Under the pieces are notes generated by a model. That model saw nothing but the letters and a program-made list of their open reading frames with translations. It was not told where the DNA came from and searched no databases. 64,000 bases of DNA from Pseudomonas campi. Lineage in GTDB: Bacteria; Pseudomonadota; Gammaproteobacteria; Pseudomonadales; Pseudomonadaceae. The stretch's first letter is position 1; each line of letters opens with the position of its first letter. Below, piece by piece: positions 1-8,496 of this stretch. Made by a program: the position numbers and the translations under genes. The stretch is taken from contig NZ_CP053697.2 in NCBI RefSeq assembly GCF_013200955.2, positions 3,038,001 to 3,102,000 on the forward strand. The letters are read 5' to 3'.

Positions 1-90
1 AAGCTCAGTCAGGCTCGACGAACGGTGTGCAGGGGGTGACCCCAGCAAGCGCGGGGCCTGGCGAAACTTACCCCAAAGTAACCCACAGAT

Positions 91-99
91 TTATCCACA
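91..99 (+). promoter_or_regulatory. DnaA box upstream of nrdA
   Basis: The nonamer TTATCCACA is a perfect match to the consensus DnaA box. It lies about 480 bp before the nrdA start. In E. coli DnaA regulates nrdAB through such boxes; that the same holds here is inference. Confidence 0.55.
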
Positions 100-138
100 G
101 GCAGCCAAGTTTTCTCGACTTGCCTTCGTCTGAGTACC

Positions 139-183
139 GCACTATCTTGTATCCCCAGCGCGACAAACACCTACATGTTGGGT
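139..183 (+). promoter_or_regulatory. Putative pair of NrdR boxes
   Basis: Two degenerate palindromic segments, ACTATCTTGT near 141-150 and CCTACATGTT near 170-179, lie about three helical turns apart. That is the usual arrangement of NrdR operators in front of ribonucleotide reductase genes. The match to consensus is partial, so this is a candidate only. Confidence 0.4.
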
Positions 184-373
184 TTTTGTACCGAAAACGA
201 CACAAGCACATTTGCCCCGAAACAGTCCACACCCGGAACTGAAAAAGTGCAGATGACCGCTCAGTTAAACGCTTTAGCTCCATCGATTCAGAGCAGGACC
301 CTGTACCGCCAGCAGAGCGAGGGTGTCCTGATCGGCGCACGCAGCCCCAGGCAGCGTGACACAACATCTAGTG

Positions 374-395
374 GTGCCAGCCTGATCGCTGGCAC
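374..395 (+). ncRNA. Leader hairpin 1 of nrdA
   Basis: A perfect 8-bp stem, GTGCCAGC pairing with GCTGGCAC around a 6-nt loop. It is the first of three hairpins in the roughly 570-bp region before nrdA. No U-tract follows, so it is not a simple terminator. Confidence 0.5.
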
Positions 396-409
396 AAGAC
401 TTGAAGAGC

Positions 410-437
410 CAGGAAGGCGCTTGGTCGTACCTTCCTG
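410..437 (+). ncRNA. Leader hairpin 2 of nrdA
   Basis: A perfect 8-bp stem, CAGGAAGG pairing with CCTTCCTG around a 12-nt loop. It lies 14 nt after hairpin 1, so the two could stack in one folded leader RNA. Confidence 0.5.
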
Positions 438-513
438 TCAGTTTTGCAAGTCCCGCGCGCCCGGCCTCACTGCCGTCCGCGCGGCGTTGTTGAAATGGAA
501 TGAACGGCGGTAC

Positions 514-539
514 GGCGTAGCAATCTATTGCTAAGCGCC
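514..539 (+). ncRNA. Leader hairpin 3 of nrdA, near the RBS
   Basis: Stem TAGCAA/TTGCTA with a 4-nt loop, extended by GGCG/CGCC across a 2-nt bulge. It ends about 20 nt before the GGAG Shine-Dalgarno sequence, where its folding could influence translation start. Confidence 0.45.
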
Positions 540-572
540 CAACTAACAATTAAGAAAAACACGGAGACCTCC

Positions 573-3455
573 ATGCACACCGACACTACTCGCGAGAACC
601 CGCAGGCCGTGGCGCCGCAGGCTGCAGATGCCAACCCGGATCTGGCTGCCACCGCTCCCGGCCAGCTGCGCGTGATCAAGCGTAACGGCACCGTCGTGCC
701 GTATACCGATGACAAGATCACCGTCGCCATCACCAAGGCGTTCCTCGCAGTAGAAGGCGGCACCGCTGCCGCTTCGTCGCGTATCCATGAGACCGTCGCG
801 CGCCTGACCGAACAGGTCAGCGCCACCTTCAAGCGTCGCATGCCGTCCGGCGGCACCATCCACATCGAAGAAATCCAGGACCAGGTCGAACTGGCCCTGA
901 TGCGCGCCGGCGAGCAGAAAGTCGCCCGCGACTACGTGATCTACCGCGAATCCCAGGCCACCAAGCGCAAGAACGCCAGCGCTGCCAGCGACGTCGCCGT
1001 GCCGCACCCGAGCATCCGCGTGACCCGCGCCGACGGCACTGTGCAGCCGCTGGACATGGGCCGCCTGCAGACCATCATCCGCGAAGCCTGCGAAGGCCTG
1101 GCCGAAGTCGATGGCGAGCTGATCCAGAGCGAGACCCTGAAGAACCTGTACGACGGCGTGGCCGAGAAAGACGTCAACACCGCCCTGGTGATGACCGCCC
1201 GTACCCTGGTCGAGCGTGAGCCGAACTACTCCTACGTTACCGCTCGCCTGCTGATGGACACCCTGCGCGCCGAAGGCCTGGGCTTCCTGCAAGTGGCCGA
1301 CAGCGCCACTCACCACGAGATGGCCGACCTGTACGCCAAGGCCCTGCCGGCCTACATCGCCAAGGGTATCGAGTTCGAACTGCTGAACCCGGTACTGGCC
1401 ACCTTCGACCTGGAAAAACTGGGCAAGGCGATCAACCACGAGCGCGACCAGCAGTTCACCTACCTGGGCCTGCAGACCCTGTACGACCGCTACTTCATCC
1501 ACAAGGACGGCATCCGCTTCGAACTGCCGCAAGTGTTCTTCATGCGCGTGGCCATGGGCCTGGCCATCGAAGAGAAGCAGAAAGAAGAACGCGCCATCGA
1601 GTTCTACAACCTGCTGTCGTCCTTCGACTACATGGCCTCCACGCCGACCCTGTTCAACGCCGGCACCCTGCGTCCGCAGCTGTCCTCGTGCTACCTGACC
1701 ACCGTGCCGGACGACCTGTCGGGCATCTACAACGCCATCCACGACAACGCCATGCTGTCGAAATTCGCTGGCGGCCTGGGCAACGACTGGACTCCGGTGC
1801 GCGCACTCGGCGCCTACATCAAAGGCACCAACGGCAAGTCGCAAGGCGTCGTGCCGTTCCTCAAAGTGGTCAACGACACCGCTGTTGCAGTTAACCAGGG
1901 CGGCAAGCGCAAGGGCGCGGTCTGCGCCTACCTGGAAACCTGGCACATGGACATCGAAGAGTTCATCGAGCTGCGCAAGAACACCGGTGACGACCGTCGC
2001 CGCACCCACGACATGAACACCGCCAACTGGATTCCGGACCTGTTCATGAAGCGCGTGTTCGACGACGGCCCATGGACCCTGTTCAGCCCGTCCGAAGTGC
2101 CGGACCTGCACGACCTCACCGGCAAGGCCTTCGAAGAGCGCTACGAGTACTACGAAGCCATGGCCGGCTACGGCAAGATCAAACTGCACAAGACCATCGC
2201 CGCCAAAGACCTGTGGCGCAAGATGCTCTCCATGCTGTTCGAAACCGGCCACCCATGGCTGACTTTCAAAGACCCGTGCAACCTGCGCAGCCCGCAGCAG
2301 CACGTGGGCGTGGTACACAGCTCGAACCTGTGCACCGAGATCACCCTGAACACCAACGCCGACGAAATCGCCGTGTGCAACCTGGGTTCGGTGAACCTGC
2401 CGAACCACATCGTCGACGGCAAGCTGGACACCGCCAAGCTGCAACGCACCGTCAACACCGCAGTACGCATGCTCGATAACGTTATCGACATCAACTACTA
2501 CAGCGTGCCGCAGGCGAAGAACTCCAACTTCAAGCACCGTCCGGTCGGTCTGGGCATCATGGGTTTCCAGGACGCGCTGTACCTGCAGCACATCCCGTAC
2601 GGTTCCGATGCCGCCGTCGACTTCGCCGACAAGTCCATGGAAGCCATCAGCTACTACGCCATCCAGGCCTCCTGTGACCTGGCCGACGAGCGCGGCGCCT
2701 ACTCCACCTTCGACGGTTCGCTGTGGAGCAAGGGCATCCTGCCGCTGGACTCGCAGCAGATCCTGATCGAGTCCCGTGGCCAGAAGTACATCGACGTCGA
2801 CCTGACCGAGTCCCTGGACTGGGCCCCGGTACGTGCCCGTGTGCAGAAAGGCATCCGTAACTCGAACATCATGGCCATCGCACCGACCGCCACCATCGCC
2901 AACATCACTGGCGTATCGCAGTCGATCGAACCGACCTACCAGAACCTCTACGTGAAATCGAACCTCTCCGGCGAATTCACCGTGATCAACCCCTACCTGG
3001 TACGCGACCTCAAAGCCCGCGGCCTGTGGGACTCGGTCATGATCAACGACCTGAAGTACTACGACGGTTCCGTACAGCAGATCGAGCGCATCCCGCAGGA
3101 ACTCAAAGACCTGTACGCCACTGCCTTCGAAGTCGATACCAAGTGGATCGTCGACGCCGCCAGCCGCCGCCAGAAGTGGATCGACCAGGCCCAGTCGCTG
3201 AACCTGTACATCGCCAGCGCTTCCGGCAAGAAGCTCGACGTGACCTACCGCATGGCCTGGTATCGTGGCCTGAAAACCACCTACTACCTCCGTGCCCTGG
3301 CCGCGACCAGCACCGAGAAGTCGACCATCAACACCGGCAAGCTCAACGCTGTATCCAGCGGTGGTGATGACGGCTTCTCCGCGGCACCGGCCGGTCCGGC
3401 GCCAGTGCCAAAGGCGTGCGCCATCGACCAACCCGACTGCGAAGCGTGCCAATAA
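573..3455 (+). CDS. nrdA: Ribonucleoside-diphosphate reductase, alpha subunit (class Ia)
   Basis: A 960-aa catalytic subunit that reduces NDPs to dNDPs with NrdB in the cytoplasm. Two successive N-terminal ATP-cone domains (about residues 33-125 and 147-235) fit the two-cone NrdA known from P. aeruginosa. The expected cysteines are visible: C373 in QLSSCYL and C602 in AVCNLGSVNL as the redox pair, C587 in SNLCTEI as the thiyl position, and a C-terminal CEACQ pair. The ATG at 573 is chosen because GGAG lies just upstream; an upstream in-frame ATG at 528 lacks this and falls in a hairpin. The following gene encodes its partner. Confidence 0.97.
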   Translation: MHTDTTRENPQAVAPQAADANPDLAATAPGQLRVIKRNGTVVPYTDDKITVAITKAFLAVEGGTAAASSRIHETVARLTEQVSATFKRRMPSGGTIHIEEIQDQVELALMRAGEQKVARDYVIYRESQATKRKNASAASDVAVPHPSIRVTRADGTVQPLDMGRLQTIIREACEGLAEVDGELIQSETLKNLYDGVAEKDVNTALVMTARTLVEREPNYSYVTARLLMDTLRAEGLGFLQVADSATHHEMADLYAKALPAYIAKGIEFELLNPVLATFDLEKLGKAINHERDQQFTYLGLQTLYDRYFIHKDGIRFELPQVFFMRVAMGLAIEEKQKEERAIEFYNLLSSFDYMASTPTLFNAGTLRPQLSSCYLTTVPDDLSGIYNAIHDNAMLSKFAGGLGNDWTPVRALGAYIKGTNGKSQGVVPFLKVVNDTAVAVNQGGKRKGAVCAYLETWHMDIEEFIELRKNTGDDRRRTHDMNTANWIPDLFMKRVFDDGPWTLFSPSEVPDLHDLTGKAFEERYEYYEAMAGYGKIKLHKTIAAKDLWRKMLSMLFETGHPWLTFKDPCNLRSPQQHVGVVHSSNLCTEITLNTNADEIAVCNLGSVNLPNHIVDGKLDTAKLQRTVNTAVRMLDNVIDINYYSVPQAKNSNFKHRPVGLGIMGFQDALYLQHIPYGSDAAVDFADKSMEAISYYAIQASCDLADERGAYSTFDGSLWSKGILPLDSQQILIESRGQKYIDVDLTESLDWAPVRARVQKGIRNSNIMAIAPTATIANITGVSQSIEPTYQNLYVKSNLSGEFTVINPYLVRDLKARGLWDSVMINDLKYYDGSVQQIERIPQELKDLYATAFEVDTKWIVDAASRRQKWIDQAQSLNLYIASASGKKLDVTYRMAWYRGLKTTYYLRALAATSTEKSTINTGKLNAVSSGGDDGFSAAPAGPAPVPKACAIDQPDCEACQ

Positions 3456-3486
3456 GCGCACGAATCTGAGCGGCGCCCGCGTCGTT

Positions 3487-3547
3487 GCCTGACAGGTCGG
3501 ACCCCATCACGTACAGCTGTACGCTCAGGGGCTCCAACCTGCCAGGC
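3487..3547. repeat. Long imperfect hairpin between nrdA and nrdB
   Basis: A nested inverted structure: GCCT/AGGC, CAGGT/ACCTG, GGACCCC with GGGG-C-TCC, and CGTAC/GTACG around an AGCT loop. It resembles a dispersed Pseudomonas intergenic palindrome. There is no U-tract, so I do not call it a terminator. It lies in the 372-bp gap between nrdA and nrdB. Confidence 0.55.
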
Positions 3548-3602
3548 GCCTAGCGCTCACTCGCTCAGCTTCGCGCTTACTCCGCGCTGCTTTTGCAGTT
3601 TT

Positions 3603-3624
3603 CCCTCTCCCCTCGGGGAGAGGG
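3603..3624. repeat. Palindromic CCCTCTCCCC repeat, copy 1
   Basis: A perfect 10-bp stem, CCCTCTCCCC/GGGGAGAGGG with a 2-nt loop, followed by a second purine run. Relatives occur at 42403-42430 and 56041-56178, so this is a dispersed repeat family. Confidence 0.55.
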
Positions 3625-3827
3625 CCAGGGAGAGGGGGCCCGGCAACACCGAACGAGCCCTCCCCCACGAATAACCGCCCCGCGCCAGCCCACCGGCGCG
3701 GGACGCCGCCCAGACAGGCGGCACTGTTTTAGCCTTGCGCGCACACCGCAACGGAACATAATCAGAATCACTGGACATTCATACAGGCCGCGCAAAGTCC
3801 GGCCCGATGACCAAGCAGGAGACCACC

Positions 3828-5072
3828 ATGCTCAGCTGGGACGAATTCGATAAGGAAGACGGCGCAGAAGCCGCTGCCGCACCCGCCGCCGCCGTAGTTG
3901 GCGCGGCCATCGACAAGCTCGACGACGAAGCCGCCGGTTCCGTACAGGAAGCCCGCGCCGTAGACGCCAACGACTCGGACGCCATCGCCCGCGCCAAGAA
4001 GGCCCTGAACGACCTGGACATCCAGGAAGGCCTCGACGACCTCGCCGGCACCAGCGCCCGCGTACACGTCGGCGACAAGCAGATGATCAACGCCCGCGCC
4101 GACCTCAACCAGCTCGTACCCTTCAAGTACGACTGGGCCTGGCAGAAGTATCTGGATGGTTGCGCCAACCACTGGATGCCGCAGGAAGTGAACATGAACG
4201 CCGACATCGCTCTGTGGAAGAGCAAAGACGGCCTCAGCGAAGACGAGCGCCGCATCGTCATGCGCAACCTCGGTTTCTTCTCCACCGCCGACAGCCTGGT
4301 GGCCAACAACCTGGTGCTGGCCGTGTACCGCCTGATCACCAACCCCGAGTGCCGCCAGTACATCCTGCGCCAGGCCTTCGAAGAGGCGATCCATACCCAC
4401 GCCTACCAGTACTGCATCGAATCGCTGGGCATGGATGAAGGCGAGATCTTCAACATGTACCACGAGATCCCGAGCGTGGCGAAGAAGGCCTCCTGGGGCC
4501 TGAAGTACACCCGTTCGATCTCCGATCCGAAGTTCGAAACCGGCACCCCGGACACCGACCGCCAGTTCCTGCGTAACCTGATCGCCTACTACTGCGTTCT
4601 GGAAGGCATCTTCTTCTACTGCGGCTTCACCCAGATCCTCTCCATGGGCCGCCGCAACAAGATGACCGGCACCGCCGAGCAGTTCCAATACATCCTGCGC
4701 GACGAATCCATGCACCTGAACTTCGGCATCGACGTGATCAACCAGATCAAGATCGAGAACCCGCACCTGTGGGACGCCGCGATGAAGGACGAAGCGACCC
4801 AGATGATCCTCCAGGGCACCCAACTGGAAATCGAATACGCACGCGACACTATGCCGCGCGGCGTACTGGGCATGAACGCGGCGATGATGGAGGACTACCT
4901 CAAGTTCATCGCCAACCGTCGTCTGACCCAGATCGGCCTGAAGGAAGAGTACCCGGGCACCAGCAACCCCTTCCCGTGGATGTCGGAGATCATGGACCTG
5001 AAGAAAGAGAAGAACTTCTTCGAGACGCGGGTTATTGAGTATCAGACTGGTGGGGCGTTGAGCTGGGATTGA
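3828..5072 (+). CDS. nrdB: Ribonucleoside-diphosphate reductase, beta subunit
   Basis: A 414-aa radical-generating subunit of class Ia RNR. The helix motif EEAIHTHAY carries the metal-ligand Glu and His and the radical Tyr in the E. coli R2 spacing (E-x2-H-x3-Y). DESMHLNFG supplies the second Glu/His set, and a conserved Asp lies in [10 protein letters not shown]. The ATG at 3828 is preferred to an in-frame ATG at 3807 because AGGAG lies just before it and the length then matches the P. aeruginosa protein. The N-terminus has an Ala-rich linker. A strong terminator follows. The 372-bp gap from nrdA, with hairpins, suggests partly separate control. Confidence 0.96.
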   Translation: MLSWDEFDKEDGAEAAAAPAAAVVGAAIDKLDDEAAGSVQEARAVDANDSDAIARAKKALNDLDIQEGLDDLAGTSARVHVGDKQMINARADLNQLVPFKYDWAWQKYLDGCANHWMPQEVNMNADIALWKSKDGLSEDERRIVMRNLGFFSTADSLVANNLVLAVYRLITNPECRQYILRQAFEEAIHTHAYQYCIESLGMDEGEIFNMYHEIPSVAKKASWGLKYTRSISDPKFETGTPDTDRQFLRNLIAYYCVLEGIFFYCGFTQILSMGRRNKMTGTAEQFQYILRDESMHLNFGIDVINQIKIENPHLWDAAMKDEATQMILQGTQLEIEYARDTMPRGVLGMNAAMMEDYLKFIANRRLTQIGLKEEYPGTSNPFPWMSEIMDLKKEKNFFETRVIEYQTGGALSWD

Positions 5073-5148
5073 TTCCTGGGTCTAGACCGCTAAGACAAAT
5101 TAGAAACGCTTTACCTGAGAATGGATGTTCGGGGTAGCGAGAGAAACT

Positions 5149-5177
5149 AAAAAGCCCCGCCTAGTGCGGGGCTTTTT
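5149..5177 (+). terminator. Rho-independent terminator of nrdB
   Basis: A perfect stem, AAAAAGCCCCGC/GCGGGGCTTTTT with a 5-nt loop, ending in a T-run 77 bp after the nrdB stop. Confidence 0.9.
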
Positions 5178-5195
5178 ATTAATGGAAAATAAAAA

Positions 5196-5972
5196 TTGAA
5201 GCAAACACTCTACAAGTACTGCTCAATCTCAACAGAGACACAACTCTCTAGAGCTCTAGACACGCTTAGCGGAAAAATATACTTCCCCACACCATCAAAG
5301 TTCAATGACCCCTTTGAGCTATCTGCAAAGGTGAACATATTCTCATCACCACTTCTTACGCACCTAAACACACGAGAAAAAGAAGAAGTACAGCGAGTAT
5401 TCCGACTCAGGACTCCTGATGCCGTATCCGAAGAGTGGAGAGAAAAAATCGGCATTCTTTGCCTAACAGAGGATCCACTAAATATCCTCATGTGGTCGCA
5501 CTATGCGCAAAATCACACAGGTATATGCATAGGATTTGACACAGGAGAACTGCCCTTCAGTAGCGCTATGCAGATAAACTATCGCGAAGAAAGGCCAAAA
5601 GCTGAATTTGACTCTGACGCTCTAATTGAGCATGTATTACTTACAAAGTCACAACACTGGAAGTACGAAAAAGAATGGAGAGTTCTAAAAAGAACGATAG
5701 AAACAGACGAACTAAGCTTTTACCATAATACATTCAAAAACAATCCAGAAAAATTAGACGAAATAGCAGAGGCAATCGAACAGAACGGAGGACCTGGCAC
5801 ATACATATTTGAAACACACGCAATTCGGAGCATATTTTTCGGAGCAAGAATCACACCAAAAAACCGAGACTCTATAATTCAGACAGCTTCATCTATAGCC
5901 CCACAAGCAAAATTCTTCCAAGTTGAGTTAGATAACAACTATTTCTGGCTCAATAAAAAAAGGCTTAAATAG
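5196..5972 (+). CDS. DUF2971 family protein
   Basis: A 258-aa cytoplasmic protein of unknown function. The early YKYCSIST..TPSKFNDPFEL segment, the central MWSHYAQNHTGICIGFD motif and the later WKYEKEWRVLKR motif are typical of DUF2971. The start is TTG at 5196, overlapping the stop of a five-codon ATG ORF (5182-5199) whose GGAA could serve as the ribosome site. The gene is far richer in A and T than its neighbours and uses rare codons, so it was probably acquired by transfer. DUF2971 genes are often found singly in accessory or defence regions; no partner gene is visible. Family call firm, role unknown. Confidence 0.85.
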   Translation: MKQTLYKYCSISTETQLSRALDTLSGKIYFPTPSKFNDPFELSAKVNIFSSPLLTHLNTREKEEVQRVFRLRTPDAVSEEWREKIGILCLTEDPLNILMWSHYAQNHTGICIGFDTGELPFSSAMQINYREERPKAEFDSDALIEHVLLTKSQHWKYEKEWRVLKRTIETDELSFYHNTFKNNPEKLDEIAEAIEQNGGPGTYIFETHAIRSIFFGARITPKNRDSIIQTASSIAPQAKFFQVELDNNYFWLNKKRLK

Positions 5973-6135
5973 CCTGGCGGCCGCGAAAACTGAGTGCAAC
6001 ACCCGACCATTTCGGTACGGTGCTGTCCCTATGAAAGAAAAAAGGGGACAGATTGATTTTCCATCCCCCTTATCTCGGCCAAACCACCGGCTGGGTATCG
6101 CCACACTTTCCTCGGCTTCCAGCTACAGATTTCGC

Positions 6136-6240
6136 CTCGCACGGCGAGTCACTTTCTCTTTGCTCGCGCGAAAGAGAAAGTAACCAAAGAGAAAGCGCGC
6201 CCGACATCCGGGTTTCGCTGCGCGAAACTCCCCTCCCTCC
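6136..6240 (+). repeat. Dispersed repeat (AAAGTAACCAAAGAGAAA type), copy 1
   Basis: Contains AAAGAGAAAGTAACCAAAGA followed by a segment ending CCGACATCCGGGTTTCGC. A second copy with the same order of blocks lies at 8497-8630. Confidence 0.5.
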
Positions 6241-6397
6241 GGTGCCGCTCCGGGGGCCGGCTTACAAGGGCCATCCCTGGCCCTTTAAGCCTCTCGCCGC
6301 ATCCATGCGGCTCGTCCCCCTACGCAACACCTACGCTCGGCCTCCTGACGGGATTCCGGCTCCGAGTTGCTTGGTGGTTCTCTCGGTGAGCAAGCAA

Positions 6398-6490
6398 GTA
6401 GCCCGGATATCCACGGCGGAAAACGCTTCGCGGTTTTCCACCCTACGCAGGTCGGCTTTTGTAGGGTGGACAACGCGAAGCTTGTCCACC
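6398..6490 (+). repeat. REP doublet family A, copy 1 (full)
   Basis: A full 93-bp doublet: GTAGCCCGG, a first hairpin GGAAAACGC/GCGGTTTTCC, a spacer, then a GTAGGGTGG-led hairpin GGTGGACAA/TTGTCCACC. Both halves carry a GTAG tetranucleotide in inverted orientation, as expected of RAYT-associated REPs. Confidence 0.8.
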
Positions 6491-6549
6491 AACTGCACAT
6501 ATCACCAGGCAGCTCCAATCGCCCCTTTCAGGAGGCCGAGCGGAATCGT

Positions 6550-6620
6550 TGTGAAACGGAGCGCAGCGGAGTAACAGCCGAAGGCTGGCCCGAAGGGCGA
6601 GCGCAGCGAGTCAAGGGGGT
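6550..6620 (-). repeat. Dispersed repeat, inverted partial copy 2
   Basis: Contains GGAGTAACAGCCGAAGGCTG and GGCCCGAAGGGCGAGCGCAG, the reverse complement of the block at 8497-8560. Confidence 0.45.
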
Positions 6621-6990
6621 GAGCGACATGGATGTCGCGAGAGCACCGATGGCCAGGGATGGCCCTTCGGCGCGGGCACCTGGAGCAATGATGGAGTGAA
6701 GGAAATCTGGCGCAGCCAGCCCCGGATGCAGGGGCGTAGACCTTTTGGGGCGTTTGCGACGGCCAAGATGAACCCACCCAACAGGTCGGAACCACTGCCT
6801 CATCACACCCAACAACAAGCAGCGGCACGAAACCAAAGGCGAGAGCATCGCACGGCTTCTCCACCTGACGCACTGCCCCGACCATGTGCCAAGACGCCCC
6901 CAAAACACATCTTCCCTTACCGCTCACAATCGCTAGAATGTCGCCCGCCAAAAAACAGTGGCACATCGCCTCCATGAACAAGGACGCTCA

Positions 6991-7617
6991 ATGAAAACCC
7001 TGCATTACATGGCTGCAGCCCTGCTCAGCCTAAGCCTTACTGGCTGCGTCTCCTTCAACCCCGCCGGCCCCATCAGCGAACCCACGCAGAAAGCCAGCGC
7101 ACCCCGCCAACAGGCCGTCATGGTCGATAACGTGGTGGTCTCGGACAGCAGCATCAACGCCGAAGTCCGCAAGAACCTGAGCAGCCAGTTCACCGCCCAG
7201 CTGAACAAGCGCATCGAGCGCGGCGAGTACTTCCGTGAAGTGATCAGCTTCCCAGCTACGCTCGGCGAGCAAGATGCCCTGCTCAAGCTGGAGTTCAGCT
7301 CGCTGAAAGGCAAGCGCACACCGCATCCGGGCTATTTCCCAGGCGCCATCCTCACTCTGACCGGCTGGATCTGGTTCAACGGCCCGATCTATGTCGACAA
7401 GTACGACCTGACCGGCACGCTGTCCTTCGAGGACGCACAGGGCAAAACACTCGCCAGCAGCCAGAAGACCCTGCGCCTCAACCAGAACACCGGCCTGTGG
7501 GACGACGACTACTTCAACCTCGCCCTCGGCTCCACCCAGCTCAACCAACTGGTCGAAGAGCTGCTGCAAGACAGCCTCCAACAACTGCCCACTACCCCAC
7601 AAGGAAGCGCCCAATGA
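6991..7617 (+). CDS. Lipoprotein, first of an overlapping pair
   Basis: A 208-aa predicted lipoprotein with signal peptide and lipobox LSLTGC, so the mature protein starts at about Cys19. Function not recognised. The mature part has charged strands, an internal hydrophobic stretch (GAILTLTGWIWF), and a C-terminal helix rich in Leu and Gln. The ATG at 6991 is chosen because the signal peptide starts there and AAGGA lies upstream; the longer frame from 6958 has no signal. Its TGA overlaps the ATG of the next lipoprotein gene, indicating translational coupling and probably a joint envelope role. Confidence 0.8.
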   Translation: MKTLHYMAAALLSLSLTGCVSFNPAGPISEPTQKASAPRQQAVMVDNVVVSDSSINAEVRKNLSSQFTAQLNKRIERGEYFREVISFPATLGEQDALLKLEFSSLKGKRTPHPGYFPGAILTLTGWIWFNGPIYVDKYDLTGTLSFEDAQGKTLASSQKTLRLNQNTGLWDDDYFNLALGSTQLNQLVEELLQDSLQQLPTTPQGSAQ

Positions 7618-8201
7618 ATCGGATTTTTACCCTGCTGCTGACCGCACTGCTGCTCAATCTCACCGGCTGTGCCACTTACTCGCATGACGATCTGACCCCG
7701 GTCAAACAGTGGCCGCCGGTCGCCACCAGCGACGCCAAGCCCAGCCTCTACCTGAAAGTGGAAGGCCAACACCTGTTCAATGGCAACCCCACCGGTGCCA
7801 ACCTGGATCAGGCCAAGTTGGCGGCGTTCGTGCTCAAGGAGTACCAGAGCAGCCAGCAATTCGAGCGCGTCACTCTCGAGCAGCAGACCTCCGATATCTA
7901 CGCCACCGTACAAATCACCAACCACGAACGCGGCAGCATGGTCGGCGCTTTCATCACCGGCTTCACCCTGTTCGTCATCCCCGGCAAGTACGACAACACG
8001 CTGACCATGGAAACCGTGTTCAAGGATGGTCAGGGCAAGGTACTGGGCCGCGTCGAAAAGGAAGAAACCACGACCACCTGGATGCAACTGCTGCTGATCT
8101 TCGCCCTGCCCTTCAACGAGTCGCTGGACAACGTGCTGACACAACTGGCGCGTAGCAGCCTGGAAGACGCCGTGCAGCAAGGTCTGCTCACCGCTCAATA
8201 A
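7614..8201 (+). CDS. Lipoprotein, second of an overlapping pair
   Basis: A 195-aa predicted lipoprotein (lipobox LNLTGC). The ATG at 7614 overlaps the TGA of the preceding gene (ATGA), with AAGGAAG upstream. Like its partner it has a mid-protein hydrophobic stretch (GAFITGFTLFVIPG) and a second one (WMQLLLIFALPF), and a C-terminal helix. The two may be distant paralogs sharing a fold, but I cannot name a family. The product is probably anchored in the outer membrane. Confidence 0.8.
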   Translation: MNRIFTLLLTALLLNLTGCATYSHDDLTPVKQWPPVATSDAKPSLYLKVEGQHLFNGNPTGANLDQAKLAAFVLKEYQSSQQFERVTLEQQTSDIYATVQITNHERGSMVGAFITGFTLFVIPGKYDNTLTMETVFKDGQGKVLGRVEKEETTTTWMQLLLIFALPFNESLDNVLTQLARSSLEDAVQQGLLTAQ

Positions 8202-8230
8202 CTCCGGGCGCTCATTCGGTGGGCATGGTC

Positions 8231-8341
8231 TTACAATGCCATGCCGCCGATTGGCCTTCCGGAGCCATCTCTTCGATGTTCACCCTCACCCACCTGACCA
8301 CCCCACCGCCCGAATCCCTGAAATGCCAGGTGCTGCAGCAG
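8231..8341 (+). pseudogene. Truncated duplicate of the GNAT acetyltransferase gene 5' end
   Basis: From the ATG at 8276, 54 of the first 62 bases match the start of the acetyltransferase gene at 12866, and similarity extends upstream (TTACAATGCC, CCGGAGCCA). The frame encodes MFTLTHLTTPPPESLKCQVL, compared with MFTLVQLDTPPPESLKSQVL in the intact gene. Homology stops where REP doublet A2 begins. Confidence 0.75.
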
Positions 8342-8436
8342 GTAGCCCGGATGTCCACGGTGGAAAACGCTTCGCGGTTTTCCACCCTACGCCCAGGTCA
8401 GTTTTTGTAGGGTGGACAACGCGAAGCTTGTCCACC
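8342..8436 (+). repeat. REP doublet family A, copy 2 (full)
   Basis: Same architecture as copy 1: GTAGCCCGGATGTCCACGG, first hairpin with loop GCTTCGCG, then GTAGGGTGG and a second hairpin with loop CGCGAAGC. It directly abuts the truncated GNAT remnant. Confidence 0.8.
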
Positions 8437-8496
8437 ATCCCACGCGAAACATTCGACTCGCCTGAATCCACATTTTTCGCCCTTACGGCAAGCCAC

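Larger units (their letters stand above)
5973..6990. other. Gene-poor interval filled with dispersed repeats
   Basis: No convincing gene. It holds a GGGGACAGATTGATTTT motif near 6044, a forward copy (6136-6240) and an inverted partial copy (6550-6620) of a repeat carrying AGAAAGTAACCAAAGAGAAA or its partner half, and REP doublet A1 (6398-6490). The 71-173 aa open frames here follow the repeats and lack ribosome sites. Confidence 0.6.

Noticed and set aside
374..437. Cobalamin riboswitch before nrdA
   Set aside because: AGCCAGGA resembles part of the cobalamin box, but the remaining conserved elements are not found; left as an unassigned structured leader.
543..3461. 972-aa open frame on the minus strand across nrdA
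   Set aside because: Antisense shadow of a GC-rich gene; its low-complexity Val/Gly/Asp/His composition mirrors nrdA codons and it has no domain.
6053..6981. Several 71-173 aa frames
   Set aside because: They run through dispersed repeats and REPs and translate palindromes; no ribosome sites.
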